DNA of 64,000 nt, taken from Bradyrhizobium sp. AZCC 1719 (GTDB lineage: Bacteria; Pseudomonadota; Alphaproteobacteria; Rhizobiales; Xanthobacteraceae). Made by a program: the position numbers and the translations under genes. Positions 35,893 to 45,153 of this stretch are shown piece by piece (within the stretch, counting starts at the first letter, position 1; every line of letters starts with the position of its first letter). The notes beneath the pieces were generated by a model. The model was not told the origin of the DNA. It searched no databases and worked only from the letters and a program-made list of their open reading frames with translations. The DNA lies in the NCBI RefSeq assembly GCF_036924525.1, contig NZ_JAZHRU010000001.1, forward strand, positions 558,001-622,000. Reading direction: 5' to 3'.

Positions 35893-36882
35893 TTACTTCA
35901 GGTTGGTCATCGCGGTCAGGTCAGCCGAGAGCTTGACGATGCCGGCCGCACCGCACCACTTGGAGCCGACGCCAGACGGATTGATTGGCGTGAAGCTGCC
36001 GTTGAACGCCGCGGTATGGTCGCTCGTGAAGGCGTTACAATCACCCTGCGACAGGTTGGTGTCGGAGTAGCGGAAGTCCAGCGTGAAGACCTTGTAGGTG
36101 AAGCCGATGCCGATGTTCCAAGTGTTGTAATCGGCATAGTCGATGCCATTCGGAAACGCGGCCACACCGTAGAAGGAGTCGGAGGTACCGAGCCACTGAC
36201 GACCGAATTCACCGGACACATACATGCCGATGCCGCTGGCGCCGAACCAGGCGCTCGGCGCGATCGCCTTGCCGACGATCGAGGCATAGGTGCCTTCGGC
36301 GCCGGTGTTCAGGAAGCTCGGCGTATAATAGACGTTACCGCCGAGCGAGAAGTTGTCGTTGAAGGTGTAGTTCACCTTGCCATAGACCTCGAAGAAGCTG
36401 AGGTCCTTCTTGATGACGTTGGTGTTGAGCAGGGCATTGACCTGGCATTCGTTGCTGAGCGGCACGCCCGCAGTGTCAGTTGCCGCACCGTAGTGGCAGG
36501 TGCCACCCGGATAGATGTAGCCCCAGGCACCGACGTCGAAGGCGAAGGCACCCAACGTCGCGCGGACACCGCCGTAAGCGTCAACTTCAGCCGCGGCACG
36601 GTTGGGGAAGGAGATGCTCGCAGCGCCGAGGCCAACATAGAGCTGGACGTCCTTGGTGACGTTGAAGCGCGGCTCGAAATAGGCGTTGACCGACGGCTTG
36701 TGGTTGGACTGGGTGATGCCGCGGAAAATGTAGTCGTTGGTGATCCCGGCGCCGAAGGCGATATCCCAGGGATCGAACGCGACCGGCGGCGGCGCCTTGA
36801 CGGCCTTCACCCGCAGATCCGCGGCGAGAGCCGAACCGGACACCATTGCCAGCGCCGTTGCTAACAAAGCCACTTTCTTCAT
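35893..36882 (-). CDS. TorF family putative outer-membrane porin
   Basis: A 329-residue beta-barrel protein with signal peptide MKKVALLATALAMVSGSALAAD. The mature part opens with WDIAFGAGITNDYIFRGITQ, the family signature, and continues with alternating amphipathic strands rich in Tyr, Gly and Asn (VYGKVNYTFNDNFSLGGNVYYTPSF; GIGFTYKVFTLDFRYSDTNLSQGDC). Four Cys in two surface-loop regions could form disulfides. ATG at 36882; an in-frame ATG four codons earlier is possible. Substrate is unknown. Strong terminator and a long leader region suggest a well expressed single gene. Confidence 0.85.
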   Translation of the reverse strand: MKKVALLATALAMVSGSALAADLRVKAVKAPPPVAFDPWDIAFGAGITNDYIFRGITQSNHKPSVNAYFEPRFNVTKDVQLYVGLGAASISFPNRAAAEVDAYGGVRATLGAFAFDVGAWGYIYPGGTCHYGAATDTAGVPLSNECQVNALLNTNVIKKDLSFFEVYGKVNYTFNDNFSLGGNVYYTPSFLNTGAEGTYASIVGKAIAPSAWFGASGIGMYVSGEFGRQWLGTSDSFYGVAAFPNGIDYADYNTWNIGIGFTYKVFTLDFRYSDTNLSQGDCNAFTSDHTAAFNGSFTPINPSGVGSKWCGAAGIVKLSADLTAMTNLK

Positions 36883-37221
36883 ATCGATCCCCATCACCCT
36901 TCTTGACAGTCCGGTTCCGGCGCCCCCCGGGCAAGCGATAACCAACTGCGGCCAAATGTCTTAACGTGGTCACAGAGTGGGCCGCGCCGTCATGGTCGTG
37001 AAGCAAAAAAGTCAAGCACGTGCCGCCTTTTTAGGCGTTTAGGCCATTTCCAGAAATGTTCTCGGCGTGTGTTGCATTCTCACAACAATTTTACGGGTTT
37101 CCTGATTACCCAGCGGGGTACGGAGCCGGGCAAACGCGGCACCGGTGACACACCAGAGAGCAGCTCTCACGAATCAACCTCCCCGTGAAAATACCGCTTC
37201 GGTCGCTTCTCCAGTCCCAAC
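36883..37221. other. Intergenic region upstream of the porin gene
   Basis: About 340 bases with no supported gene. It must hold the porin promoter; 37000-37100 is the most AT-rich part. No repeat of the palindromic families and no RNA motif is recognised. Confidence 0.5.
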
Positions 37222-37254
37222 GAAAAGGCCGCAGCGGGTGGGACGCTGCGGCCT
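37222..37254 (-). terminator. Rho-independent terminator of the histone-like gene
   Basis: On the minus strand an 11-bp stem (37226-37236 with 37244-37254) around a seven-base loop leads into TTTTCG. It lies 28 bases after the stop codon at 37283. Confidence 0.88.
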
Positions 37255-37282
37255 CTGGAAATATCCGGTCTCGGCGAGCGAG

Positions 37283-37642
37283 CTAGTGCTGATCGCCGCC
37301 GTTGGAGGAGCCCGATCCCCATGACGGGTTGGACGGCTCCGGAGAAGCCCAGCTCGGCGCAGGCGCCGGTTCGGGCTCTGTCATCGCCGGCTGCGGCTGC
37401 GGAGCGGCGGGCTTGGCAGCCGCCTTCCTTTTCTTGGCCGGGCTCTTCTTTGCAGCCTTTTTCGGTGCGGCCTTTGACTTCTTGGCCGCCTTCTTGGCGG
37501 ATTTCTTCGCCGACTTCTTGGCGCCCTTCTTCGCTGATTTCTTGGCAGCCTTCTTCGCCGACTTCTTGGCGGACTTCTTCTTCGCCGCTACGGCCTTCTT
37601 GGCCTTTTTAGCCTTCTTCGCCTTCTTACTCTTCTTCGCCAT
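37283..37642 (-). CDS. Histone H1-like Lys/Ala-rich protein
   Basis: A 119-residue protein: residues 1-75 are almost wholly Lys and Ala in KKSAKKAAKK-type repeats, like the C-terminal tail of eukaryotic H1 and bacterial H1-like proteins (Hc1, AlgP/AlgR3). The remainder is a Pro/Ala/Glu linker and a Trp/Ser/Gly tail (SWASPEPSNPSWGSG). Binding to DNA or other polyanions is expected; bacterial H1-like proteins affect nucleoid structure. ATG at 37642 follows AGGAGGACC. The internal repeats make length variation between strains likely. Confidence 0.85.
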   Translation of the reverse strand: MAKKSKKAKKAKKAKKAVAAKKKSAKKSAKKAAKKSAKKGAKKSAKKSAKKAAKKSKAAPKKAAKKSPAKKRKAAAKPAAPQPQPAMTEPEPAPAPSWASPEPSNPSWGSGSSNGGDQH

Positions 37643-37860
37643 CGTGGTCCTCCTGTTGCGCTTGTCCATGCTGTCGAGCGCTTCGATAATCCGCAGGCTA
37701 GACCGGGGCGACACTTCTTCGAAGTGCCCTCCCGCTCCATCCTTGTCTGGGCATGATCTCCGGGCGCGACGCTTAAGCGCCTGTCCCGAGGAAAACCGGA
37801 TGCCGATCCGCTGTCGAGACGCGGAGCAGGCTTACCGGATCATGCCCTAGGGCCGATCGA

Positions 37861-39171
37861 TCAATTCAATCCTGGCCTGGGACCTCCCGTCGCCCAATCG
37901 AGAAGCTCAATCGTGTGCACCACAGGAACTGACGTACCGCCGGCAATTTGCACCATGCACCCAATATTGCCCGCAGCGATCATGTCCGGTTTGACTGTCG
38001 CAATGTTGGCGACCTTTCGATCACGCAACCTGCTCGCAATGTCGGGCTGGAGAATGTTGTAGGTCCCCGCCGAACCGCAACACAAATGGCTCTCAGGTAC
38101 ATCTTTCACCACGAATCCATTCTTGGAAAGCAATTCTTTCGGAAGGGCTGTGATTTTCTGTCCATGCTGCAGCGAACAGGCCGAGTGATAGGCCACCGTC
38201 ACGTCGCCTTTCTGGCTCGATGGCGTGAGCGCGATGCCGGCGAGATACTCGGTGATATCCTTTGCCAGCGCAGAGATTTGCGCTGCAGGGCTAGCGAAAT
38301 CGCGATCCTCGCGCAGCATGAAACCATAGTCCTTGATGACCGTGCCGCAGCCCGAGGCCGTGATCAGGATGGCGTCGAGGCCGCCTTGTTCCGCTTCCTT
38401 TTTCCACACCTTGATGTTGGCCCGCGCCCGCGCCAGCGCGTCGCCGTCCTGCCCGAGGTGGTGGGTGAGCGCGCCGCAGCATTGCTCGTCCCTGACCAGG
38501 ACGACCTCGATGCCGTGGCGCGTCAGGAGATTGATGGCGGCCTGGTTGATGCGCGGCGCCAGCACCTGCTGGGCACAGCCCTGCAATAGGGCGACCCGCC
38601 CGCGCTTCGCGCCCTGGGCCGGAAACACGCTGCCGCCCGAGGGGCCCGGCGACGGAAGGCGTGTTGGCGCAAGCGCCAGCATCGCCTTGATTCGCCGCAT
38701 CAGGCCGGGGGTCGCGGCCGGCTTCGCCGGCAGCAGGGCCGCGAACGGACGGGCGAGCCGCGCCATGATCATGCTGGCGCGAAACAGCTCCGGCCGCGGC
38801 AACACGAGCGCCAGCACCGCGCGCAAGGCCCGCTCGGTCAACGGCCGCGAATAGTCGCGCTCGATCCGGACCCGCGCCTGATCGACCAGGTGCATGTAGT
38901 GCACGCCGGACGGACACGTCGTCATGCAGGCGAGGCAGGAAAGGCAGCGGTCGATATGCTTGACCACCTCCGCCGTCGGCGGGCGGTCCTTTTCAAGCAT
39001 CTCCTTGATCAGGTAGATGCGCCCGCGCGGGCTATCGAGCTCGTCGCCGAGCAGCACATAGGTTGGACAGGTCGCGGTGCAGAAGCCGCAATGCACGCAG
39101 GCGCGCAGGATCTTGTCGGCTTCGGCGATATCGGGATCGGCCAGTTGCGTAAGTGAGAATTCGGTTTTCAT
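37861..39171 (-). CDS. glcF: Glycolate oxidase iron-sulfur subunit
   Basis: The 436-residue electron-transfer subunit of the membrane-associated GlcDEF complex oxidising glycolate to glyoxylate. Two 4Fe-4S motifs are visible near the N-terminus: CVHCGFCTATCP (about 25-36) and CLSCLACMTTCP (about 76-87). Two CCG domains follow, with VRDEQCCGALTHHLGQDGDA and PESHLCCGSAGTYNILQP, typical of GlcF and heterodisulfide reductase-like proteins. ATG at 39171 overlaps the glcE stop by four bases (ATGA). Confidence 0.96.
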   Translation of the reverse strand: MKTEFSLTQLADPDIAEADKILRACVHCGFCTATCPTYVLLGDELDSPRGRIYLIKEMLEKDRPPTAEVVKHIDRCLSCLACMTTCPSGVHYMHLVDQARVRIERDYSRPLTERALRAVLALVLPRPELFRASMIMARLARPFAALLPAKPAATPGLMRRIKAMLALAPTRLPSPGPSGGSVFPAQGAKRGRVALLQGCAQQVLAPRINQAAINLLTRHGIEVVLVRDEQCCGALTHHLGQDGDALARARANIKVWKKEAEQGGLDAILITASGCGTVIKDYGFMLREDRDFASPAAQISALAKDITEYLAGIALTPSSQKGDVTVAYHSACSLQHGQKITALPKELLSKNGFVVKDVPESHLCCGSAGTYNILQPDIASRLRDRKVANIATVKPDMIAAGNIGCMVQIAGGTSVPVVHTIELLDWATGGPRPGLN

Positions 39172-40406
39172 GACGCTGATACCCTCACCATCCGGCCGCG
39201 GTTGAGGATGATCTTCGGATCGAAGCTGTGGCGCACGCGCTCGCTCAGCGCGGCGATGCCGCCGGATTGCGGATGGAAGACGTCGACAGTTCGCCTGGTC
39301 TCTTCGGACGCGCGGATCAGCGACGCGTGGCCGCCGGCCGCCCCGACCCGCTGACGCACCATCGCGGCCAGCGCGTCCGGCCTGGGCGGCAAGGCCGCCC
39401 AGATCAGGCCGCCGCCCCAATCATAGATCACGTCGCCCCCGGTCTCGCGCGCCAGCGCCTGTCCGAGCGCGCCGCCGGATGCCGGCGGACAGACGATCCG
39501 CCACACCGGCCAGGCGCCGAGCGCGCCGTTTGCGGCGAAAGGTTCGACGTCGCGGATCGCACTCCAGAGCGTTGCCGAGGCAGCGTCCTCAAGCATTTCC
39601 ACCGACCCGAACGGCGCAAGCGTTTTGCCCAGCGAAGTGGCGCGGTCCGCGACCGAAGCCGCGATGCCTTCGAGCCGCAATAACGTGACCGCCCGCCCCT
39701 GAGAATCAAAATCCGCAAGCGCGCCGGTCGCAGGGCGGAACGCCGAATTCGGCAGGTGCGCCGCGCCCGAGACGTCAAACGGCGAGCCGAGTGCTGTGGT
39801 CATCGCCCGGTTCGCGGCCACATCGTCGAGGCCTGCGAGCACCAGCGTGCGCTCGCTCTCAGGCTTCGGCATCACCTTCAGCGTGACTTCGGTCATCACC
39901 GCCAGCGTGCCCCAGGACCCCGTCAGGAGCTTGCAGAGATCGTAGCCGGTGACGTTCTTCACCACCCGTCCGCCAGTCTTGAAGCTGTCGCCGAAGCCGG
40001 ACACCGCATGCGCGCCCAGCAGGTGATCGCGGGCGCCACCGGCCTTGATGCGGCGCGGACCGGCGAGACCTGAGCCGATCATACCGCCGATGGTGCCGTT
40101 GCCGGATACGCCTGTCAGTGCCGACGTATCGATCGGCTCGAAGGCGAACTGCTGGTTCTTGGAATCGATCAGCGACTGCACGTCGGCGAGCGGGGCGCCG
40201 GCCTGCACCGTGATGATCAGCTCGTTCGGCTCGTAGGCGCTGACGGCATTCAGCGCCGACACATCGAGCACGGCATTGGTCGTCATCGGCTGGCCGATGC
40301 CACGCTTGGTGCCATGGCCGACGACCTCAAGCGGCTGCTCGCCGGCGATCGCCGCCCGCACGACCTCCTCGACGTCCTTGGCGTCACGAACTCTTAGCGT
40401 GTCCAC
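39168..40406 (-). CDS. glcE: Glycolate oxidase FAD-binding subunit GlcE
   Basis: A 412-residue FAD-binding-4-type subunit, partner of GlcD. The FAD region contains PLEVVGHGTKRGIGQPMTTN, ITVQAGAPLADVQSLIDSK, VSGNGTIGGMIGSGLAGPRR and GRVVKNVTGYDLCKLLTGSWG; RVRHSFDPKIILNRGRM ends the protein. It lacks the substrate-binding C-terminal half of GlcD, as expected. GTG at 40406 gives MDTLRVRDAKDVEEVV; another GTG at 40424 is possible. Upstream lies a long repeat-filled region (40430-40740) separating it from glcD, so the two may still be cotranscribed through it. Confidence 0.94.
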   Translation of the reverse strand: MDTLRVRDAKDVEEVVRAAIAGEQPLEVVGHGTKRGIGQPMTTNAVLDVSALNAVSAYEPNELIITVQAGAPLADVQSLIDSKNQQFAFEPIDTSALTGVSGNGTIGGMIGSGLAGPRRIKAGGARDHLLGAHAVSGFGDSFKTGGRVVKNVTGYDLCKLLTGSWGTLAVMTEVTLKVMPKPESERTLVLAGLDDVAANRAMTTALGSPFDVSGAAHLPNSAFRPATGALADFDSQGRAVTLLRLEGIAASVADRATSLGKTLAPFGSVEMLEDAASATLWSAIRDVEPFAANGALGAWPVWRIVCPPASGGALGQALARETGGDVIYDWGGGLIWAALPPRPDALAAMVRQRVGAAGGHASLIRASEETRRTVDVFHPQSGGIAALSERVRHSFDPKIILNRGRMVRVSAS

Positions 40407-40501
40407 GGCGCACCTGAACTGCACATTGCATGCATGGCGTGACCGCGACCGATCGTCGCCCGCGGTTTGCTGATACAGAGTCGCTGCCTCTCTCCGGTCA
40501 A

Positions 40502-40727
40502 CGCCCGGGGCTTACCCCTCTCCCCAACCTCGAGAGCGAGCTTTGCTCGCCTCGGACCCCGCAAGGGGGGAGGGAGCCCATCCGCCCGTGCGTCCCTGAC
40601 GAGTCGCGATACTCCTGCTCGCTCACAGGACGCTCGCGCTGTGAGGCAAAGTGAGGTGAGCACGCTCATCAGGCTCCCTCCCCCCTTGCGGGGGAGGGTT
40701 GGGGAGAGGGGTAAGCGGCACGGGTGG
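40502..40727. repeat. Paired inverted G-rich palindromic repeats with a nested hairpin module
   Basis: The same 45-base unit as at 28920 appears inverted at about 40509-40580 and direct at about 40670-40720. The left copy is interrupted at 40530-40556 by a 27-base hairpin sequence (GAGCGAGCTTTGCTCG core) that is absent from the right copy. The element lies between glcE and glcD on the same strand. Confidence 0.8.
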
Positions 40728-40776
40728 TGCTCATGAGAGCCCCCATCACGTCTGCAACCATCTTTGAAGTTCATCA

Positions 40777-42270
40777 CTAAAATCTCGGCAAATCCGGAAA
40801 CGCCAGTCTGCCGGCGTGCACATGCATACGGCCGAGTTCGGCGCAGCGATGCAGCGTCGGGAATACCTTTCCGGGGTTGAGCAGGCCCTGCGCGTCGAAA
40901 GCGCATTTCAGGCGCTGCTGCTGGTTGAGGTCTACTTCCGAAAACATCTCGCCCATCAAATCGCGCTTCTCGATGCCGACGCCATGCTCGCCGGTGAGCA
41001 CGCCGCCGAATTCGACGCAGGCCCGCAGGATGTCGGCGCCGAAGGCTTCCGCCCGCTCGATCTCGCCAGGCTTGTTGGCGTCGTAAAGGATCAAGGGGTG
41101 CAGATTGCCGTCGCCGGCGTGAAACACATTGGCGACGCGCAGATCGTATTTCGCCGAGAGGTCACGGATGCGCGCGAGCGCCTTCGGCAGCGCGCCGCGC
41201 GGAATCGTGCCGTCCATGCAGAGATAGTCGGGCGATATCCGCCCCACCGCCGGAAACGCCGCCTTGCGGCCGGCCCAGAACAGATTGCGCTCGGCCTCCG
41301 ACGTCGAAATCTGGCAGCTCGTCGAGCCGCAGCCTTGCGCGATCGCCTCGACCCGCTTGATCAATTCGTCGACCTCGACGCTCGGACCGTCGAGCTCGAT
41401 GATCAGAAGCGCCTCGACATCGAGCGGATAGCCGGCGTGGACAAAAGCTTCGGCGGCGTGGATCGCCGGCTTGTCCATCATTTCCATGCCGCCGGGAATG
41501 ATGCCCGCGCCGATGATGCGTGCCACGCATTCGCCGGCGGCCTCGACCTCGGCGAAGCCGACCATCAGGGCGCGGGCCGTCTCCGGCTTCTGCAGGATTC
41601 GCACCGTGATCTCGGTGATGACGCCGAGCAGACCCTCCGAGCCGGTGATGATGCCCATCAAATCGTAGCCGGAATTTTCGGCGGCCTTGCCGCCGATGCG
41701 CAGGATCTCGCCGGACATCAGTACGATCTCGCAAGCGAGCACGTTGTTGGTGGTCATGCCGTATTTCAGGCAATGCACACCACCCGAATTCTCCGCGACA
41801 TTGCCGCCGATCGAGCAGGCGATCTGCGAGGAGGGATCGGGCGCGTAGTAGAAACCGGCATGCGCCACCGCCTGGCTGATGGCGAGGTTGGTGACGCCGG
41901 GTTCGGTGACCACCACGCGGTTGTCGAAATCGATCTCGCGGATGCGCTTGAACTTGCCCAAGCCCAGTAGCACGCCGTCCACGAGCGGCAGCGCGCCGCC
42001 TGACAGTGACGTGCCGGAGCCGCGCGGCACCACCTTGATGCCCTGTTCGAAGCAGTATTTGAGAACTCTGGATACCTGCTCCGTGGTATCGGGCAGCACC
42101 ACGACCATCGGCGGCTGCCGGTAGGCGGTGAGACCATCGGACTCATAGGCCAGCATCTCGGCCGCACTGTCGATCACGCCCTCGCCCGGCACGATCGTGC
42201 GAAGAGCGGCGACGATGGCATCCCGGCGTTCCAGAACCGCCTGATCGGAAGCCGGCATCATGATGGCCAT
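40777..42270 (-). CDS. glcD: Glycolate oxidase FAD-linked subunit GlcD
   Basis: A 497-residue catalytic FAD subunit of glycolate oxidase (a D-2-hydroxyacid dehydrogenase family enzyme). FAD-binding segments are PRGSGTSLSGGALPLVDGVL, TEPGVTNLAISQAVAHAGFY, IGGNVAENSGGVHCLKYG and GSEGLLGVITEITVRIL; the C-terminal domain has VFHAGDGNLHPLILYD with metal-binding His residues and GVLTGEHGVGIEKRDLM. ATG at 42270 is preferred over an upstream frame to 42330. GlcD, GlcE and GlcF are all present, so the complex is complete. No glcC regulator is adjacent. Confidence 0.95.
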   Translation of the reverse strand: MAIMMPASDQAVLERRDAIVAALRTIVPGEGVIDSAAEMLAYESDGLTAYRQPPMVVVLPDTTEQVSRVLKYCFEQGIKVVPRGSGTSLSGGALPLVDGVLLGLGKFKRIREIDFDNRVVVTEPGVTNLAISQAVAHAGFYYAPDPSSQIACSIGGNVAENSGGVHCLKYGMTTNNVLACEIVLMSGEILRIGGKAAENSGYDLMGIITGSEGLLGVITEITVRILQKPETARALMVGFAEVEAAGECVARIIGAGIIPGGMEMMDKPAIHAAEAFVHAGYPLDVEALLIIELDGPSVEVDELIKRVEAIAQGCGSTSCQISTSEAERNLFWAGRKAAFPAVGRISPDYLCMDGTIPRGALPKALARIRDLSAKYDLRVANVFHAGDGNLHPLILYDANKPGEIERAEAFGADILRACVEFGGVLTGEHGVGIEKRDLMGEMFSEVDLNQQQRLKCAFDAQGLLNPGKVFPTLHRCAELGRMHVHAGRLAFPDLPRF

Positions 42271-42495
42271 GCGAATCCTCCCGGCCCGGCGAATAACGAT
42301 TTGTGGTGGTAAATCAAGCACGTCTGCCAAGGTTTGGGTAGGCTATCCGAAGGTCGGATTGCCACGCTTCAAACGATCAGTTCTCTCTGGGACAAGTCGG
42401 CAATGGTGAAACCTGTCAAGGTTTCGTGGCTTGTCCAATCCAAGCGGGCCTGCCACAAGAAATCCGCCTCTCTGGGAAGAAACGAAGAGCACCAC

Positions 42496-42888
42496 ATGAA
42501 AATATCGACTTTGAGCGCGCTGGTCGTCGTTACCTCATTGGCCGCGTCATCAGGCGCGCTGGCGCAGGACGTCGCCGCGGGCAAGACCTCGTTCAACAAG
42601 TGCCTGGCCTGCCATGCCATCGGCGAGGGCGCCAAGAACAAGGTCGGCCCGGTACTGAACGGGCTCGATGGCCGCAAGTCCGGCACCATCGAAGGTTATG
42701 CCTATTCGGAAGCCAACAAGAATTCCGGCATCACCTGGGGTAAGGATGTGTTCCTCGAATACATCAAGGACCCGAAGGCGAAGATTCCCGGCACCAAGAT
42801 GATCTTTGCCGGCATCAAGAACGAGAAAGAAGCCGGCGACCTCTGGGCCTATGTCTCCTCGTTCGACAAGGACGGCAAGCAGAAGTGA
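42496..42888 (+). CDS. Class I c-type cytochrome (c2-like)
   Basis: A 130-residue periplasmic haem protein: signal peptide MKISTLSALVVVTSLAASSGALAQ, then DVAAGKTSFNKCLACHAIGEG with the CxxCH haem-binding motif and the axial Met in IPGTKMIFAGIKNEKE. Loop lengths fit the cytochrome c2/mitochondrial c group, a soluble electron carrier. ATG at 42496. It is divergent from glcD with a 225-base gap, so a role in accepting electrons from a nearby oxidase is only suggestive. Three longer in-frame starts upstream lack signal sequences. Confidence 0.95.
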   Translation: MKISTLSALVVVTSLAASSGALAQDVAAGKTSFNKCLACHAIGEGAKNKVGPVLNGLDGRKSGTIEGYAYSEANKNSGITWGKDVFLEYIKDPKAKIPGTKMIFAGIKNEKEAGDLWAYVSSFDKDGKQK

Positions 42889-42936
42889 AGGCTGGGCCTC
42901 TTTGCTAGCGATTTGAGTCCAGCGTCTCGCGCCGTC

Positions 42937-43093
42937 TCACCCTCCCCTGGAGGGGGAGGGTCGACTCACATGGAGCGCAGCGGAATGTGAGACGGGGTGG
43001 GGTGATCTCTCCACACGGGCACTGTTGGATGTGGAAGGACCGTCACCCCGCCCCGCCGCTACGCGGCGACCCTCCCCCTCCAGGGGAGGGTGA
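42937..43093. repeat. Composite palindromic element, CACCCTCCCCTGGAGG family
   Basis: Arms TCACCCTCCCCTGGAGGGGG (from 42937) and its inverse (to 43093) enclose a common middle: CGGGCACTGT, then GACCGTCACCCC, then CCGCCGCTACGCGGCGACCC. A near copy with an extra nested hairpin is at 53271-53450. It fills the convergent gap cytochrome c/ABM-like gene. Confidence 0.85.
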
Positions 43094-43102
43094 AGGAAAA
43101 CA

Positions 43103-43396
43103 TCAAGCCAGCGTGTGCACGATCACCGGTCCGGCCGTCGCGGTGGCCGGTCCGGTCAACAGCGGCGCCAGATCGTGTTCGATCCACGCCAGCGCGCGCT
43201 TGTTGGATTCCTCGGCGGCCGCAAAGTTGTTGAACAGGCTGATCGCGATCACCGTATCGTCGGGCGCATAGACCACATAGTAGCCCATGAAGCCCTCGAC
43301 GCCGCTGATGACGGGAATCGCGCCTTCCTTGATTCTGCGTGTCAGCTCTTCGGCCTTGCCGGCCTTGGCTTTGCCCTGACGAATGGCGGCGTACAT
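43103..43396 (-). CDS. Antibiotic biosynthesis monooxygenase-like small protein
   Basis: A 97-residue dimeric alpha+beta-barrel protein: MYAAIRQGKAKAGKAEELTRR, VEGFMGYYVVYAPDDTVIAI, FNNFAAAEESNKRALAWIEHDL. This is the ABM/ferredoxin-like fold pattern of oxygenases and of many small uncharacterised proteins. No cofactor ligands are obvious, so enzymatic activity is uncertain. ATG at 43396 has GGGAGGG upstream; the frame extends 15 codons further but lacks a better start. It is convergent with the cytochrome c gene. Confidence 0.75.
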   Translation of the reverse strand: MYAAIRQGKAKAGKAEELTRRIKEGAIPVISGVEGFMGYYVVYAPDDTVIAISLFNNFAAAEESNKRALAWIEHDLAPLLTGPATATAGPVIVHTLA

Positions 43397-43523
43397 GGGG
43401 CCCTCCCTCGAAGGTAAGCTGCCCGATATCGCGACTCTCAAGCTTCATCCCTCGCGGGACGAGCAGCGGAATCCCGCGCGCGTTGATCGTATCTCATCCA
43501 ACGCCGTCAGGCCACGCGCACGC

Positions 43524-44516
43524 TCAAGGCGCCGCTGCGGTCGCCACACTCGGCGGCAATGCGCCGATCATCGCCTCGATTTCGGCAATGACGAGATCGG
43601 GAACCGCATTCTGAATCATGTGACCGACGCCCGGCAGCACGATCAATTTCACGTTTGGCGCAGCCGCCGCGAACGGCCGTGAGTGGATGTTGGTCGACAC
43701 CGTCTTGTCGGCGTCGCCGGTGATGATGGTGACGGGCGCCTTGATCTCGCCGTAGCGCGGCGCCTGCTCGGCCACCGCCGCTTTCAGCGTTACCAGATCG
43801 CGCGCATTGGCAATGAATTCGCGCGGCCGCAGCAACAGCGGCGTGGCGGTGTTTTTGACAAAACCGTCCGGCATGGTCTGCGGCAGGAACACGCCCCGCG
43901 CGCCCGAATCCGCCAGCAGCATTCCGAGCGGCAGCGTGATGGTGTAGGCGAACAGCGGGCCGACCACCGGCGTGGCGATCAGTTTGTTGTAGCGCCCGAC
44001 GCCGCCGGGCCAGGGATAGGCCACCGGCGCCAGCATCACCAGACCGGCCACAGCCTGCGGGTAGTCCAGCGCGATACGCGCCCCCAACGCGCCGGCCCAG
44101 GAATGCACCACGAAGATCGCCTGGCCGACGCCGAGCTTGGCCAGTGCCTCCTCGATCATGCGGGCCTGAATTTCGGGCGTGGAGTCCTGAAGGCGCGCGC
44201 GGGTGCTCCAGCCATGCCCGGGACGGTCGATCAGGATCACGCGGTGCTTTCTGGCAAGCCGCTCCCCGACCGGCTGCCGCATCACTTCCAGATTGGAACT
44301 GGCGCCGTGCAGCATCACGACCGGCGGCCCCGCCGCATCGCGCGGACCGATATCGAGGATATGCAGGGCTCCGCCCGCCACCTCGACCATCCGGCCCTGG
44401 GCCGGATGGGCCCGTTCGCTGAGAAGAACGCCGGCTTGCGTGACCAGCGCCAGCACCGCCAGCGCCGCCACTAAAATCACCACCAACATCGAGAATTTCC
44501 GGCTGATTTTCTGCAC
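43524..44516 (-). CDS. Membrane-anchored alpha/beta hydrolase
   Basis: A 330-residue alpha/beta-hydrolase with an N-terminal hydrophobic anchor (MQKISRKFSMLVVILVAALAV, about 10-29), so likely tethered to the periplasmic side of the inner membrane. The oxyanion segment is PPVVMLHGASSNLEVM, the nucleophile Ser is in VVHSWAGALGARIAL (about 140-154), the acid in ITGDADKTVS and the His in LPGVGHMIQNAVP. Substrate unknown; homologues are annotated as generic hydrolases. No operon partner: 107 bases from the ABM gene on the same strand. Confidence 0.88.
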   Translation of the reverse strand: MQKISRKFSMLVVILVAALAVLALVTQAGVLLSERAHPAQGRMVEVAGGALHILDIGPRDAAGPPVVMLHGASSNLEVMRQPVGERLARKHRVILIDRPGHGWSTRARLQDSTPEIQARMIEEALAKLGVGQAIFVVHSWAGALGARIALDYPQAVAGLVMLAPVAYPWPGGVGRYNKLIATPVVGPLFAYTITLPLGMLLADSGARGVFLPQTMPDGFVKNTATPLLLRPREFIANARDLVTLKAAVAEQAPRYGEIKAPVTIITGDADKTVSTNIHSRPFAAAAPNVKLIVLPGVGHMIQNAVPDLVIAEIEAMIGALPPSVATAAAP

Positions 44517-44752
44517 CAGCGAGCTACGGCCCGGATCGGCGCGGGTTTCGGAGATTGTCCACAGAGGGCCGAACCTGTGGATAGCGGGGTCATACTGACG
44601 TCATCAGCAAGTTTGTACAGTGACGTTGCCACTTTTGCCATGTGTGCGCGTGCCTGATTGGGGGGTAGCCAGGCGCCTGCACTGTACCCAACATCCACAG
44701 GAACAGGGACGCTCACTACAAATTGTTCCAGCGTATCATCGGAGGACTACCC

Positions 44753-44932
44753 ATGATTTCCGACGCAAGCGAAGCCGCCATCGATCAGATCGTAGCGAGT
44801 TGCAATGGCGACATCCGCGGCGCACTCAAGGCCCTGCTGCGGGTCAACGAGCAGCTTGAGACGGAGTTGGCGCAAATCTACGCGGCGGTAGGCCTCGACG
44901 GTCTGGCCCGCGGCAGCAACGCCGTACACTAG
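44753..44932 (+). CDS. Conserved 59-residue hypothetical protein
   Basis: A short acidic helical protein: MISDASEAAIDQIVASCNGD, then IRGALKALLRVNEQLETELAQIYAAVG. The start is supported by a very good ribosome binding site (GGAGGACTACCC before ATG at 44753), and the size and composition look coding. No domain is recognised. It probably forms a helix-turn-helix hairpin or coiled-coil dimer. A hairpin with a T-run follows at 44988. Function unknown. Confidence 0.7.
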   Translation: MISDASEAAIDQIVASCNGDIRGALKALLRVNEQLETELAQIYAAVGLDGLARGSNAVH

Positions 44933-44987
44933 GTCTTGTGAGAGGTCCTGTGAGCCGACGCGTTTTCCAAGACGCAAAACGGCTCAA

Positions 44988-45011
44988 GAGCACTCTGATG
45001 AGTGCTCGTTT
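44988..45011 (+). terminator. Probable terminator of the 59-residue gene
   Basis: A seven-bp stem GAGCACT/AGTGCTC (44988-44994 and 45001-45007) with a six-base loop is followed by GTTTT. It lies 55 bases after the stop. Confidence 0.6.
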
Positions 45012-45153
45012 TCCGGCGTCTCTGCGGGCGGCTCGTCCACCGCCGGCTAGCAGCAGTTGGCTCGCTCTGTCACGCAGTCAGCCGACAATAGCGCGCACGC
45101 GGCGCGGCGTTCCTGCCTGCTGCAGCGGGAGATCAGGGCTAAACTGCGAAAGT

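Noticed and set aside
37430..37642. Repeated sequence that could be read as a CRISPR-like array
   Set aside because: The repeats are the coding repeats of the Lys/Ala-rich protein, in frame and without spacers.
37302..37850. Plus-strand frame rich in Phe, Ala and Leu opposite the histone-like gene
   Set aside because: Complement of Lys/Ala codons necessarily reads as Phe/Leu/Ala; it is not a membrane protein gene.
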